Assembly: GCF_900637195.1 (NCBI RefSeq)
Contig: NZ_LR134356.1
Coordinates: 930,001-994,000 of the forward strand
Reading direction: 5' to 3'
Source: Mycolicibacterium aurum
GTDB lineage: Bacteria; Actinomycetota; Actinomycetes; Mycobacteriales; Mycobacteriaceae
DNA length: 64,000 bases
The notes beneath the pieces were generated by a model. The model was given only the letters and a program-made list of their open reading frames with translations, was not told the origin of the DNA and did not search any database. The stretch's first letter is position 1. The number at the start of each line of letters is the position of its first letter. Made by a program: the position numbers and the translations under genes. Of the stretch, positions 26,359 to 35,400 are shown in pieces.

Positions 26359-27013
26359 CGCCGACCTCCTCCGCTCGGCGGGCCGGTGTCCACCGCGAGA
26401 CGAGTTCGTCCGCCGTCGTCACCAGTCCGAAGTGCTTGCCCACTACGCGGACCGACGCATCGTGTGCCGCTTGGGAGTACGACGCCGCGCAGTCCTGCAC
26501 AAGCGTGACATAGAAATCGTGAAAAAGGCCGTCGCGAAGCGATGATTCCACGCAGACCTCGGTGGCGACGCCGGCGAACAGAACCGAGCCGACGCCCAGC
26601 GACCGCAGGGTGAGCGACAGGTTGGTGCCGACGAAGGCCGAGAAGCGATTCTTGATGATCACGTGGTCGCCGAATGCTGGTGCAACGCCGAAGAATTCCG
26701 CACCCCAGCTGCCGGTCCTGCAGGTGACCCCGGTGCGCTCGGTGCCGTCGCCGTCGCCGAGGCGGCCCAGCCAGGCCGGGCTGTCGTTGGACGGATCATG
26801 CACGGTGCGCACGAAGACTACCGGGATCCCGGCGCCTCGGGCGGCCTCGATGAGCCTCTGGAGCCGTGGCACCATCGCGTCGATAAACTGCAGGTCGAAG
26901 CCATATCCGGCGGGCAGCGATCCCTGCGGACTACAGAAGTCGTTCTGTACGTCGACGACAACGAGCGCGGCATGACCGGGCATGTGCCGGTCACTCTCGG
27001 AGAGCCGAACCAC
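26345..27013 (-). CDS. cysteine hydrolase, isochorismatase-like
   Basis: A 222-residue isochorismatase-fold hydrolase. The catalytic triad is Asp21 in LVVVDVQNDFC, Lys121 in VIIKNRFSAF and Cys154 in GVATEVCVESSLRDG. Members hydrolyse amides (nicotinamide, N-carbamoyl compounds, biuret) or vinyl ethers. GTG 27013 was chosen because GGAGG precedes it by 5 bases and the operator-like palindrome would otherwise fall inside the coding region. The frame reaches 27205, but that part is Arg-rich and unconvincing. It is first in an operon with gntR. Confidence 0.9.
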   Translation of the reverse strand: MVRLSESDRHMPGHAALVVVDVQNDFCSPQGSLPAGYGFDLQFIDAMVPRLQRLIEAARGAGIPVVFVRTVHDPSNDSPAWLGRLGDGDGTERTGVTCRTGSWGAEFFGVAPAFGDHVIIKNRFSAFVGTNLSLTLRSLGVGSVLFAGVATEVCVESSLRDGLFHDFYVTLVQDCAASYSQAAHDASVRVVGKHFGLVTTADELVSRWTPARRAEEVGVGSQ

Positions 27014-27031
27014 AAGTTCCTCCCGGGTGTA

Positions 27032-27041
27032 CTGTATACAA
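27032..27041. promoter_or_regulatory. probable GntR operator, copy 2 (CTGTATACAA, inverse of copy 1)
   Basis: On the minus strand this reads TTGTATACAG, exactly the same decamer as at 25586-25595, and lies 19 bases before the GTG start of the isochorismatase-like gene. The near-identical distance at both promoters argues for a shared repressor site. The rest of the gap to 27233 holds no gene or structure that I can recognise. Confidence 0.65.
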
Positions 27042-27233
27042 GACCGTAGCAGCCAGGGCGTCGCGGCGCAGCCCGTGACGGGGCGGTCCGCGATGATGTC
27101 GCCGAGAAGTCCCTGGCGGCAATGATATCCGGCCTTGGTGGGCCTCGCCTTGTAGCCAGGCGCCGTCCGGAAGGCGCGCTGAGCGGACCATGTCCTCTTC
27201 GCCACTCGGGTACTGCAGTGGTGGGACAGCGCG

Positions 27234-28262
27234 TCACACGAGGGTGCGTAGCACTGCCAGCGCGTCGTCGACCTCGGCCTCGGTGGTCGACCACGAGCAG
27301 ACGAACCGCACCACCGGCACGCCGACGTCGGGCTGGTGCGCGAGGTAGTGCTCGGCCAGGCCGCGATGACTATGCGCGTCGAGCTTGACGAAGATCTCGT
27401 TGGATTCGGCCGGGGCCGCCAGCTGCAGGCCGAGTGCCTCCAGCCCGGTGCTCAGGCGTCGGGCCATCGCGTTGGCGTGCGCCGCGTTGCGCAGCCACAG
27501 GCCGTCGTCGAAGAGCGCGGTGAACTGGGCGGCGATGAACCGGTGCTTGCTCGCCAGATGGCCGATCTGCTTCTGCACGAACCGGATTCCGTCGAACTGC
27601 TCTGGACGCCGGACCAGGACCGCATCACCGAACAACATGCCGTTCTTCGTGCCGCCCACGCTGACGATGTCGGCGTCACCGATGGCCTCCAGCGGCGAGA
27701 CGCCGAGTGCGGCAATGGCATTGGCAATGCGGGCGCCGTCGATGTGAACGAGGAGCCCGAGGTTGTGCGCGCAGTCGACGAATTCGCGCAGGGCGGCGGC
27801 CGTCCACACCCTGCCGTTCTCCGTCGACTGGGTCACCGACACGATGCGCGGTTGTGAGTGGTGCACCGCGCTGCGGCCGAGCACCCTGCGCTCCAGCTCC
27901 TGCGGAGTGATCAGCCCGTCGGCGCTCGCCAGCCTGGTGAGCTGGGCGCCGGAGAGTCGGACCGGCCCGCCGGCCTCGTCGACGAGGACGTGGGCGACGT
28001 CGCTGCAGAAGATCTCGTGCCACGGCCGGACCGCCGACGCGAGCGCGATGATGTTGGCCGCTGTGCCGGTGAAGGCGAAGAGCACGTCCGCATCGGGGGA
28101 GTCGAAGGCGGCCCTGATGGCATCGACGGCGTGCGCGGTCACCGGGTCGTCGCCGTAGGAGGGCGCCGGCCCGTCGTTGACACGGTTGAGGGCTTCGAGG
28201 ACCAACGGGTGCGCCGGCGCGGCGTTGTCCGAGGCGAAGGCGGAGGACGGCACGCCCCCCAT
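27234..28262 (-). CDS. threonine aldolase family / beta-eliminating lyase, PLP-dependent
   Basis: A 342-residue PLP enzyme of fold type I, low-specificity threonine aldolase family. It has FASDNAAPAHPLVLEALNRV, FAFTGTAANIIALAS, the PLP-binding HIDGARIANAIAAL and the Lys site in VSVGGTKNGMLFGDAV. The reaction would be cleavage of beta-hydroxy amino acids to glycine and an aldehyde. ATG 28262 was chosen because family members start just before FxSDN. ATG 28310 is possible but has no ribosome site. Confidence 0.88.
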   Translation of the reverse strand: MGGVPSSAFASDNAAPAHPLVLEALNRVNDGPAPSYGDDPVTAHAVDAIRAAFDSPDADVLFAFTGTAANIIALASAVRPWHEIFCSDVAHVLVDEAGGPVRLSGAQLTRLASADGLITPQELERRVLGRSAVHHSQPRIVSVTQSTENGRVWTAAALREFVDCAHNLGLLVHIDGARIANAIAALGVSPLEAIGDADIVSVGGTKNGMLFGDAVLVRRPEQFDGIRFVQKQIGHLASKHRFIAAQFTALFDDGLWLRNAAHANAMARRLSTGLEALGLQLAAPAESNEIFVKLDAHSHRGLAEHYLAHQPDVGVPVVRFVCSWSTTEAEVDDALAVLRTLV

Positions 28263-28326
28263 TGTGCACTCGTCGCCGAACCGGGCGTGAGGGTCGTGAT
28301 CTGCGGCCATATCGCGACCGGGAATC

Positions 28327-30699
28327 TCAGTTCGGCGCGTGGGTGGCGAGCCAGGTGAAGAACTCGTCGGCACAGAACACCGGCTTGCCGTACTCCTGCG
28401 CCTTGCGGGCCTTACCCGACTGCGTGCCTGCCTCGGCCGTCACCAGCACGTCGCAGCGGGTCTTGGTCACCGTCTTCACCGGCACCAGCCCGGCCGCGGC
28501 GGCCAAGAGCTCCATGTCGTCGCGCTCGACGATCCGGCCCGCGGGATCCTGGGCCGTGCCGGTGAAACAGATGCGCGCACCGGAGGTCAGCACCCCGTCG
28601 ATGTCGTGCTGGACGAGAAGATCTGCCCCGGTGAGGATCTCGACACCGAGAAGTTCTTCGGCCGCCTGCAACCGGGACACCACGTCGTTGGTCAGCTGCA
28701 CCCGGCCCGCCGCCGCCCGCAGCTGATCGGCGACCGACTGCCGCGCCGCGGCCTCCCAGCCGGTGTCGTCGGCACGCTGCGGTGCCGCCCCGCCCAGCAG
28801 TACTGCGCCGACGTCGCGGCTGATCCGCATCAGCGCCGACAGGCCCGGCAGGTGATCGGCCACCGGTGTCGCCACCGTGGAATCCCGGCTGACCAGCAGC
28901 CCTGCCGCCTCGACGGCTTCGGGTTCGTCGAAGGCCGACGAGCCGGCCTCCGCTTCGGTGACCCGGTGGGCGTCCAGCGCCGAGCGGGCCCGCTCCAGCG
29001 CGGTGCGGCCCTGGATACGGGTACCGCGCAGTTCCACTCCCAGCGGCATCGTCGTCACATATCCGAGCCGCTTGAGCTCGAAATCGAGCAGGCCCAGCTG
29101 CTCGTCCACGCCGACACCCACTGGCGTGCACCCCGCCAGCATCGGCGCGATCACCGCCCACGCCTCCCGCAGCGTGGGTGCCAACAGCACGTCGGACACC
29201 GTGATGCCGAATGCTGTTCGCGCGTCAGCGAGATCGCGCTGCGGGTTGATCAGCGTGGTCACCGCGGTGCCGTCGTCGAACGCCACCGCCAGCTCGACGG
29301 GGCGGGGCCGCGACATGCGGCCCTCGTCGCCGACCGTCAGCATGCCGATCGCGCAGTACCGCCGCGCGCCGGAGTCGCCCGCCGGGGTGCGCAGGAAACG
29401 TGCGATCCGGCGATCCGTCTTCAGATCCTTTGGCAGCACAGGTCTTTTCAGCACCAGCCCAGCCAGCGACGTGCACCGGCTCAGCGCCACGTACAGCTGA
29501 CCGGTGGAGAACATGCCTCCGGTGAGGTCGACGACCACCCGGTCCAGCGTCTGCCCCTGGCTCTTGTGGATCGTGATCGCCCACGCCAACTTGAACGGCA
29601 GCTGCGTGTACGACCCGACCACCTCCCGGCCCAGTGACGCGCCCGAGGCCACCGGCCGCGTCACCTCCCACGTGAACGGCGAGACGTCCGCGCTCGTACC
29701 GTCCGGGAATTCGACCTCGACGACGGCGCCGTACCGGTCGTAACCCACTCCGGCGACGCGGCCGACGGTGCCGTTGACCCAGCGGTTGCCCTGGTCGTTG
29801 TTGAGCATCATCACCTGCGCGCCGACCTTGAACCGCAGTGTCTCCTCGACCGGTGGGTCGAACAGCGCCAGGTCACCCGAGGCCTTCGCGTGGTGCACCA
29901 TCTCGTCGCCGGGGAGCCGCTCCAGCTGCTGGCGGTTGCGGGCCGTGACGAGTCGGTTGGTCGGCGCCAGCGTCAGCCAGAACTCGTCGTCGGGTGGGAC
30001 GAAGTCCTTGTCGGCGCGCGCATTGAGCTGCTCCTGGGCGTGCCCGAGGAGCACACCTTCGCGGATCTCGTTGAGAATGGCCGTCATCCGGTCATCGCCG
30101 AGCTGACGGAACACCGTCGTCAGCGACACCGTCGGGAAGTCGTCGCGGTGGAACGAGCGAGCCGAGAAGAAGTACGGGGTCTCGTAGGTGGTCGTGAAGT
30201 AGCCGGCTTCGTCCTCGCGGACCACCGGCGGCAGCTGATACAGGTCGCCGACCAGCACGATCTGGACGCCGCCGAACGGCGTGCCCGGGGCAGGCCCGAA
30301 TCGCTCCAGGGCCGCGGCGACCATGTCGAAGACGTCGGCACGCACCATCGACGCCTCGTCGATGATCAGCGTCTGCAGCGAGGCCAGCGTCTTGGTGAAC
30401 CGTCCCGGCCGGTACTCTCCGCGCCGGATCTCGTCCAGCGTCGTCGTCGAGCGGAAACCGAACATCCGGTGGATCGTGTAGCCGTCGACGTTCAGCGCGG
30501 CGATACCCGTCGGCGCCACCACGACCACGTGGCGATCGGTGTCGGCCATGAAGCGGCGGATCAGCGTCGACTTGCCCGTGCCTGCCTTGCCGGTGAGGAA
30601 TACGTGCCTGCCGCCGGCCAGCAGGTCCAGCGCGGAGCGGAACTCCTCGGTCAGGACGAAGCCGGGCATGGACGCCCAGATTACGCGCGGCCTGCTCAT
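28327..30699 (-). CDS. Pif1/RecD-like helicase with DnaQ-like segment and BRCT domain
   Basis: 790 residues. The N-terminal SF1B helicase core has Walker A GKAGTGKST (37-45), Walker B LIIDEASM (111-118), VLVGDLYQLPPVV, and C-terminal HKSQGQTLDRVVVDL (378-392) and YVALSRC (403-409), typical of Pif1 and RecD2. A middle segment (about 467-560) resembles a DnaQ exonuclease but keeps few catalytic acids (AVAFDDGTAV, GVDEQLGLLDFELKRLG), so is probably inactive. A BRCT domain ends the protein (about 707-790, ARICFTGTA to EYGKPVFCADEFFTWL). It likely resolves DNA structures at forks. It is divergent from the DUF732 gene. Confidence 0.85.
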   Translation of the reverse strand: MSRPRVIWASMPGFVLTEEFRSALDLLAGGRHVFLTGKAGTGKSTLIRRFMADTDRHVVVVAPTGIAALNVDGYTIHRMFGFRSTTTLDEIRRGEYRPGRFTKTLASLQTLIIDEASMVRADVFDMVAAALERFGPAPGTPFGGVQIVLVGDLYQLPPVVREDEAGYFTTTYETPYFFSARSFHRDDFPTVSLTTVFRQLGDDRMTAILNEIREGVLLGHAQEQLNARADKDFVPPDDEFWLTLAPTNRLVTARNRQQLERLPGDEMVHHAKASGDLALFDPPVEETLRFKVGAQVMMLNNDQGNRWVNGTVGRVAGVGYDRYGAVVEVEFPDGTSADVSPFTWEVTRPVASGASLGREVVGSYTQLPFKLAWAITIHKSQGQTLDRVVVDLTGGMFSTGQLYVALSRCTSLAGLVLKRPVLPKDLKTDRRIARFLRTPAGDSGARRYCAIGMLTVGDEGRMSRPRPVELAVAFDDGTAVTTLINPQRDLADARTAFGITVSDVLLAPTLREAWAVIAPMLAGCTPVGVGVDEQLGLLDFELKRLGYVTTMPLGVELRGTRIQGRTALERARSALDAHRVTEAEAGSSAFDEPEAVEAAGLLVSRDSTVATPVADHLPGLSALMRISRDVGAVLLGGAAPQRADDTGWEAAARQSVADQLRAAAGRVQLTNDVVSRLQAAEELLGVEILTGADLLVQHDIDGVLTSGARICFTGTAQDPAGRIVERDDMELLAAAAGLVPVKTVTKTRCDVLVTAEAGTQSGKARKAQEYGKPVFCADEFFTWLATHAPN

Positions 30700-30735
30700 G
30701 CGGTGGCGCCTGAGGGTAGGGCAGGATGGGCAGCT

Positions 30736-31050
30736 GTGACATCGCTGAAAATGGCCGGGATGGCCGCCCTCATCGGCTCCGCCGCGCTGCTCACCGCCGC
30801 CCCCGCGGTCGCCGATGACGAAACCTTCCTCGAAGTCCTCGACCTGATGGGCGTTCCCGTCGCCGAACCCGCGTCAGCGGTGGAGATGGGACTGGCGGTG
30901 TGTGCAGGCCTCGACGGGGGTCAGCCGCTGCAGACCGTCGCCGACGGCATCGCTGCGGCCAACGGTCTCACCCCCGAACAGTCCGGCATGGTCGTCGGCG
31001 CCTCCGTGGCGGCGTACTGCGATCACCACCGCGCCCTCGTCGGCGGCTGA
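30736..31050 (+). CDS. DUF732 small secreted protein
   Basis: A 104-residue exported protein of the mycobacterial DUF732 family. The signal peptide MAGMAALIGSAALLTAAPAVA ends in AVA, so cleavage before DDETF is expected. The mature part has ETFLEVLDLMGVPVAEPASA, two cysteines (VCAGLD and AAYCDHH) that may pair, and ends RALVGG. GTG 30736 is chosen, with AGGA about 9 bases before. The function of the family is unknown. Divergent from the helicase gene by 36 bases. Confidence 0.85.
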   Translation: MTSLKMAGMAALIGSAALLTAAPAVADDETFLEVLDLMGVPVAEPASAVEMGLAVCAGLDGGQPLQTVADGIAAANGLTPEQSGMVVGASVAAYCDHHRALVGG

Positions 31051-31053
31051 CGC

Positions 31054-31746
31054 TCAGTCGCCCGAGCGGCTCGCGCGCCAACTCCGCACGCCGCGGCGCA
31101 CGGCGAACGCACCCAGCACCGCCGTGACACACCAGACGACGATCGCCGTGACGGCCAGCGGTGCGGAGAATTCACCGATCGACGCGCCCAGCGCGGTGTA
31201 CACGAACGCCCGCGGTGCCGAGCCGATCAGCGCCCCGGCGGCCATCTGCCACATCGGCACGCCGAACGCCCCGAAGGCAAAGGACGCCAGGGCGTCGGAA
31301 ATGCCGGGGACGAAGCGCTGCAGCACCACCGCCCACAGCCCGCCGCGCTGGATCATCCCGTCGATGCGATCCGAGCGCTGCGACCCCAGCAGCGCCCGCG
31401 CGCTGTCCCGCCCGGCTCGGCGGCCGGCGTAAGCCGAAATGAGCGCGTTTCCGACCGTCGCGCCCAGCGTGACGAAGGTGCCCAGCACCGGCCCGAACAG
31501 GAACCCGCTGCCCGCCGCCAACAGCGGCCCCGGCACCAGCAGGGCGCCCAGGACCGCCGACACCACCACGTACGTCAGGGGCGCCAGCGGGCCCGTCGAC
31601 TCGATCAGCCGACGCACCGCGTCGATGTCGATCACCCGCTCGATTGCTGTGAAATAGAACAGCACCGTCAAAACCGCGACGACCAGCGCCAGCCGGACCA
31701 GCGCGCGCCGTTTCGAGTTTTCGGGAACACCGACGGGATCAACCAT
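31054..31746 (-). CDS. TVP38/TMEM64 (SNARE-associated/DedA-like) membrane protein
   Basis: A 230-residue membrane protein with about five or six helices and the VTT-domain hallmarks: LAAGSGFLFGPVLGTFVTLG, GNALISAYAGRRAGR, LQRFVPGISDALASFAFGAF and MAAGALIGSAPRAFVYTALG. Such proteins are predicted lipid scramblases or transporters. ATG 31746. It is convergent with DUF732 and divergent from the winged-helix gene. Confidence 0.85.
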   Translation of the reverse strand: MVDPVGVPENSKRRALVRLALVVAVLTVLFYFTAIERVIDIDAVRRLIESTGPLAPLTYVVVSAVLGALLVPGPLLAAGSGFLFGPVLGTFVTLGATVGNALISAYAGRRAGRDSARALLGSQRSDRIDGMIQRGGLWAVVLQRFVPGISDALASFAFGAFGVPMWQMAAGALIGSAPRAFVYTALGASIGEFSAPLAVTAIVVWCVTAVLGAFAVRRGVRSWRASRSGD

Positions 31747-31785
31747 GGCAGAACAATCCTGCCGCACCCCGTTAAGTTGGCAGAC

Positions 31786-32412
31786 GTGAGTGTGACGCCG
31801 GGGGATCTGACAGGAACGGAACGGGCGGTGCTGCTGGTGCTGATGGCCGAATCGCGGCCGGTACCCAACCCGGAACTGGCCGCGCTGGGCCCTGCTCTGG
31901 ACAAACCCGGCCGAGACAAGCTCAACAGCCTCGGTCTGATCGAATCCGAGCGTGTCGGAAACAGATTCGTCCACGAGCTCACCGACAGCGGCTGGCGACT
32001 GTGCCGCGATCTCGTCGATGCAGGACCGCCGCCTCGCTCGACCGGTTCGGCAAAGACGGTCTACACCGTGCTCGGCGCCCTCGGCCGGTACCTGAGCCAC
32101 GCCGACCTCAGCCTGGCCGACGTCTTCGGCGTCACCGAGTCGTCCATGGCGGCGTCCACCACCGAGGACCGAATCCGCGACGCGTACGGGCGGCTGGCAC
32201 CGCGCCCCGGTGGCTGGGTCTCGCTGACCCGGCTGCGCGCCGAGTTGGACGTGCCCCGCACCGACGTCGACGCCGCGCTGGTCGCGCTGCACCGCGCGCC
32301 GGGCGTCAGCGTGATCCCGCAGGAAGACCAGAAAGTCCTGACCGCCGAGGACCGCGCCGCGGCCGTCGTCATCGGGGATCGGGCCAAGCACCTGATCGCG
32401 ATCGAGGCGTGA
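31786..32412 (+). CDS. winged-helix-like protein paired with AAA/HerA ATPase
   Basis: A 208-residue protein of no family I can name. The first 70 residues look like a MarR-type winged helix (TGTERAVLLVLMAESRPVPN, LNSLGLIESERVGNRFVHEL, TDSGWRLC), and a second helical unit follows after residue 100 (VFGVTESSMAAST, RLRAELDVPRTDVDAALVAL). It may bind DNA or serve as a kleisin/MukE-like adaptor. GTG 31786 is used; TTG 31777 is possible. The stop shares its A with the ATG of the next gene, so the two are coupled. Confidence 0.6.
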   Translation: MSVTPGDLTGTERAVLLVLMAESRPVPNPELAALGPALDKPGRDKLNSLGLIESERVGNRFVHELTDSGWRLCRDLVDAGPPPRSTGSAKTVYTVLGALGRYLSHADLSLADVFGVTESSMAASTTEDRIRDAYGRLAPRPGGWVSLTRLRAELDVPRTDVDAALVALHRAPGVSVIPQEDQKVLTAEDRAAAVVIGDRAKHLIAIEA

Positions 32413-35400
32413 TGGACGCGCTCCACCGGGATGCGCTCGCCTCGCTGCGGCTGACGTGGGCACCGACGTCGGACGACCTGTGGCGACCCCAGGCGGCCAC
32501 CCACGTGACGGGCCTCAACGAGCACGCCGTCGACGACGTGATGGATGCGTTCGGCGACGCGCTGCGCGTTGAGACGTCCAATCCGCTGGGAGTCGTCATC
32601 CGCGGCCCGGCGGGATCGGGCAAGACCCACCTGCTCGGCCAGATCCGCGAACGCGTGCAGGCCGACGGCGGCTTCTTCTTCGTCGTCGAACTGCTCGACG
32701 CCGCCAGCTTCTGGCAGTCGGTGCGCAGCGGCATCCTGGAGAGCCTCGGCCGCCCGGGCGCTCAGCGCGAGACGCAGCTGAAGGACCTGCTGTGGGAGCT
32801 GTCGTCGCTGGCGCACGTCTCGCGTGCCGATCGCCGGGCCATCATCGGTGACGACGACCTGGACGCCGAGACGCTCTACCGCTTCATCAAGGCGATGTCA
32901 TCGGCCGCGAAAGAGACTGTGCGGCAATGTCATCAGACGCTGCGCGCGCTGGTACTGCTGGGGTCCAACGACTTCATCGCCCACGACATCGGTGAGGGCT
33001 TCCTGCAGGGCAGTGAGGAGTTCAGCGTCGAAGAGCGCGGCCCGTGGGGATTGCGCGCGGCGCCGGCGTCGGCGCAGGAGTGCGTCCGCGACATCACGCG
33101 TCTGGTCGCGCTGGCGGGACCATCGCTGCTCGCCGTCGACCAGATCGACACGCTGCTGGCGCAATCGCTGGCAGGGACTGCCGGAGACGGGGTACTCGAG
33201 CAGGTCGCCCACGGGTTGATGTCGTTGCGGCAGACGACGCGGCGCACCGTGCCGGTGGTAGCCTGCCTGCCCGCGGTGTGGGAACACATTCAGGACCGCG
33301 CCGCAGCCAGTGTCGCCGACCGCTTCCGGATGACCGGCGTGCTTACACCGTTGCCCAGCGCCGACGTCGGCCGCGCCATCCTGGAGCGCAGGTTCGCCGC
33401 GAGCTACGCCTCAGCAGGATTCACGCCGCCGTATCCGAGTTGGCCGCTGGCGCCGGCGGCGTTCGAGGAGGCGCCGTCCTACACGCCGCGCCAGTTGCTG
33501 ATCCGGGCCGACACCCACGTGCGGGAGTGCCTCAAGCACGGCGACGTCGTCGAGCTCGAACGCTTGAGCGCCGATGCGCAGCCGTCATGGGAACCGCGTG
33601 ACGTCGACGGAACAGCCTCGGCCTCTTCGGCTTTGGACCGGCGGTTCGCCGAGTACCGGCGGCGGGCGGTGCCCGAGGCAGCGGTGGCGCACGACGGCGA
33701 GGACATCACGATGCCCGAGCTGCTGTCGGCGGCGTTGCGGGCATGGATCACCGAGCGTGACGGCGAGAGCACGTTCGTGTCCGATCCGCCGCCGGGGACC
33801 CACGTCATGCTGCACGCCCGGCTGCGCGAAAGCCTGGACAGCGACACCGACGACGAGCGGCACTGGGCGTTCCGTGCCATCGCGGCGACCAACGCCAGCG
33901 CTGCCCTGAGCCGCATACGGAAGGCGTTGACGGCCACCGGGTTCACGTCCGGATCGGACCGTCGACACCTGTTCCTGCTGCGCAACGCGCCGTGGCCGAG
34001 CGGTAGGACCACCGCTGCGGAGATCGACGCATTCCACGCGGCCGGCGGGCGTACCCTGCCGCTGTCGGAAGATGACGTGCGCACCATGACGGCGCTGCGG
34101 GACCTGATCAACGACGACGATCCCGAACTGCCCGCGTGGCTGAGGGCCCGCAGACCCGCCCACGGGCTGAGGTTGCTGGCGGACACGCTGGCGGCCGACG
34201 ACGACGCGCCCGAGCCCGTGGCCGTCGTGGCAGACGACGAGCCAGAGTCTGCTCCTGAACCCGTCGCCGACTACACCGTCTCCGCGACGGAGATACCCCT
34301 CGGTCTGGATCTGACAACCGAAGAGCCTGTGACCATTCCGCTGTCGGCGCTGCGTAAGCATGTCGCGATCTTCGCCGGCTCCGGGTCGGGCAAGACGGTA
34401 CTGATCCGCCGCCTCGTCGAGGAGTGCGCGCTCCGGGGCGTGTCGTCGATCGTGCTCGATCCCAACAACGACCTGTCCCGGCTGGGGACGGCGTGGCCGC
34501 AGCAGCCGTCCGGATGGCGGCAGTCCGACGACGCGCGTGCCGACGACTATCTGACCAACACCGATGTCAAGATCTGGACGCCGCGCCGAACCAACGGCCG
34601 CCCGCTGTCGTTCCAGCCGCTACCCGACTTCTCCAGCGTCGTCGACGATTTTGACGAGTTCACCGAGGCTGTGGAATCGGCATGCGAGGCGCTGGAACCG
34701 CGGGCCCTGATATCGGGGAAGACACAGAAGGCCACTCGTGCTCGGGCTGTACTCCGGGAAGCGTTGCAGCACTTCGGCAGAACATCGGAGCCGACGCTCG
34801 GCGGGTTCATCCGGTTGCTCGCCGACCTGCCCGAGGACGTCAGCGACATTGCGGGTGCGCATGAGATCGCCGGTGACCTGTCGCAGAACCTGCGGGCGGC
34901 GATGGTCAACGACCCGATGTTCGGCGGCGGCGGTACGCCCGTCGACCCGGGAGTGCTGCTGACACCGTCCGACGGACACCGCGCCCGGGTATCGGTGATC
35001 AGCATGATCGGTCTGTCCTCGGACGACCAGCGGCAGAGTTTCGTCAACCAGCTGCAGATGGCGCTGTTCGCCTGGATCAAGCGCCATCCGGCCGGTGATC
35101 GCCCGCTCGGCGGCCTGCTCGTGATGGACGAGGCCCAGAACTTCGCGCCCGCCAAGGGATTCACCGCGTGCACCCGCAGCACGCTGGCGCTGTCGTCGCA
35201 GGCCCGCAAATACGGCCTCGGCCTGGTCTTCGCGACGCAGGCGCCCAAGGGCCTCAACCACAACATCCCCGGAAACGCCGCCACGCAGTTCTACGGGCTG
35301 CTGAACTCACCCGCCCAGATCGACACGGCCCGCGAGATGGCCCGCGCCAAAGGCGGATTGATCGATGACATCAGCAGGCTGCGGGCCGGCAACTTCTACG

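Noticed and set aside
27014..27233. Extension of the isochorismatase-like gene to 27205, or a separate small gene in this gap
   Set aside because: The segment is Arg-rich and has no motif, and the extension would place the operator palindrome inside the coding region.
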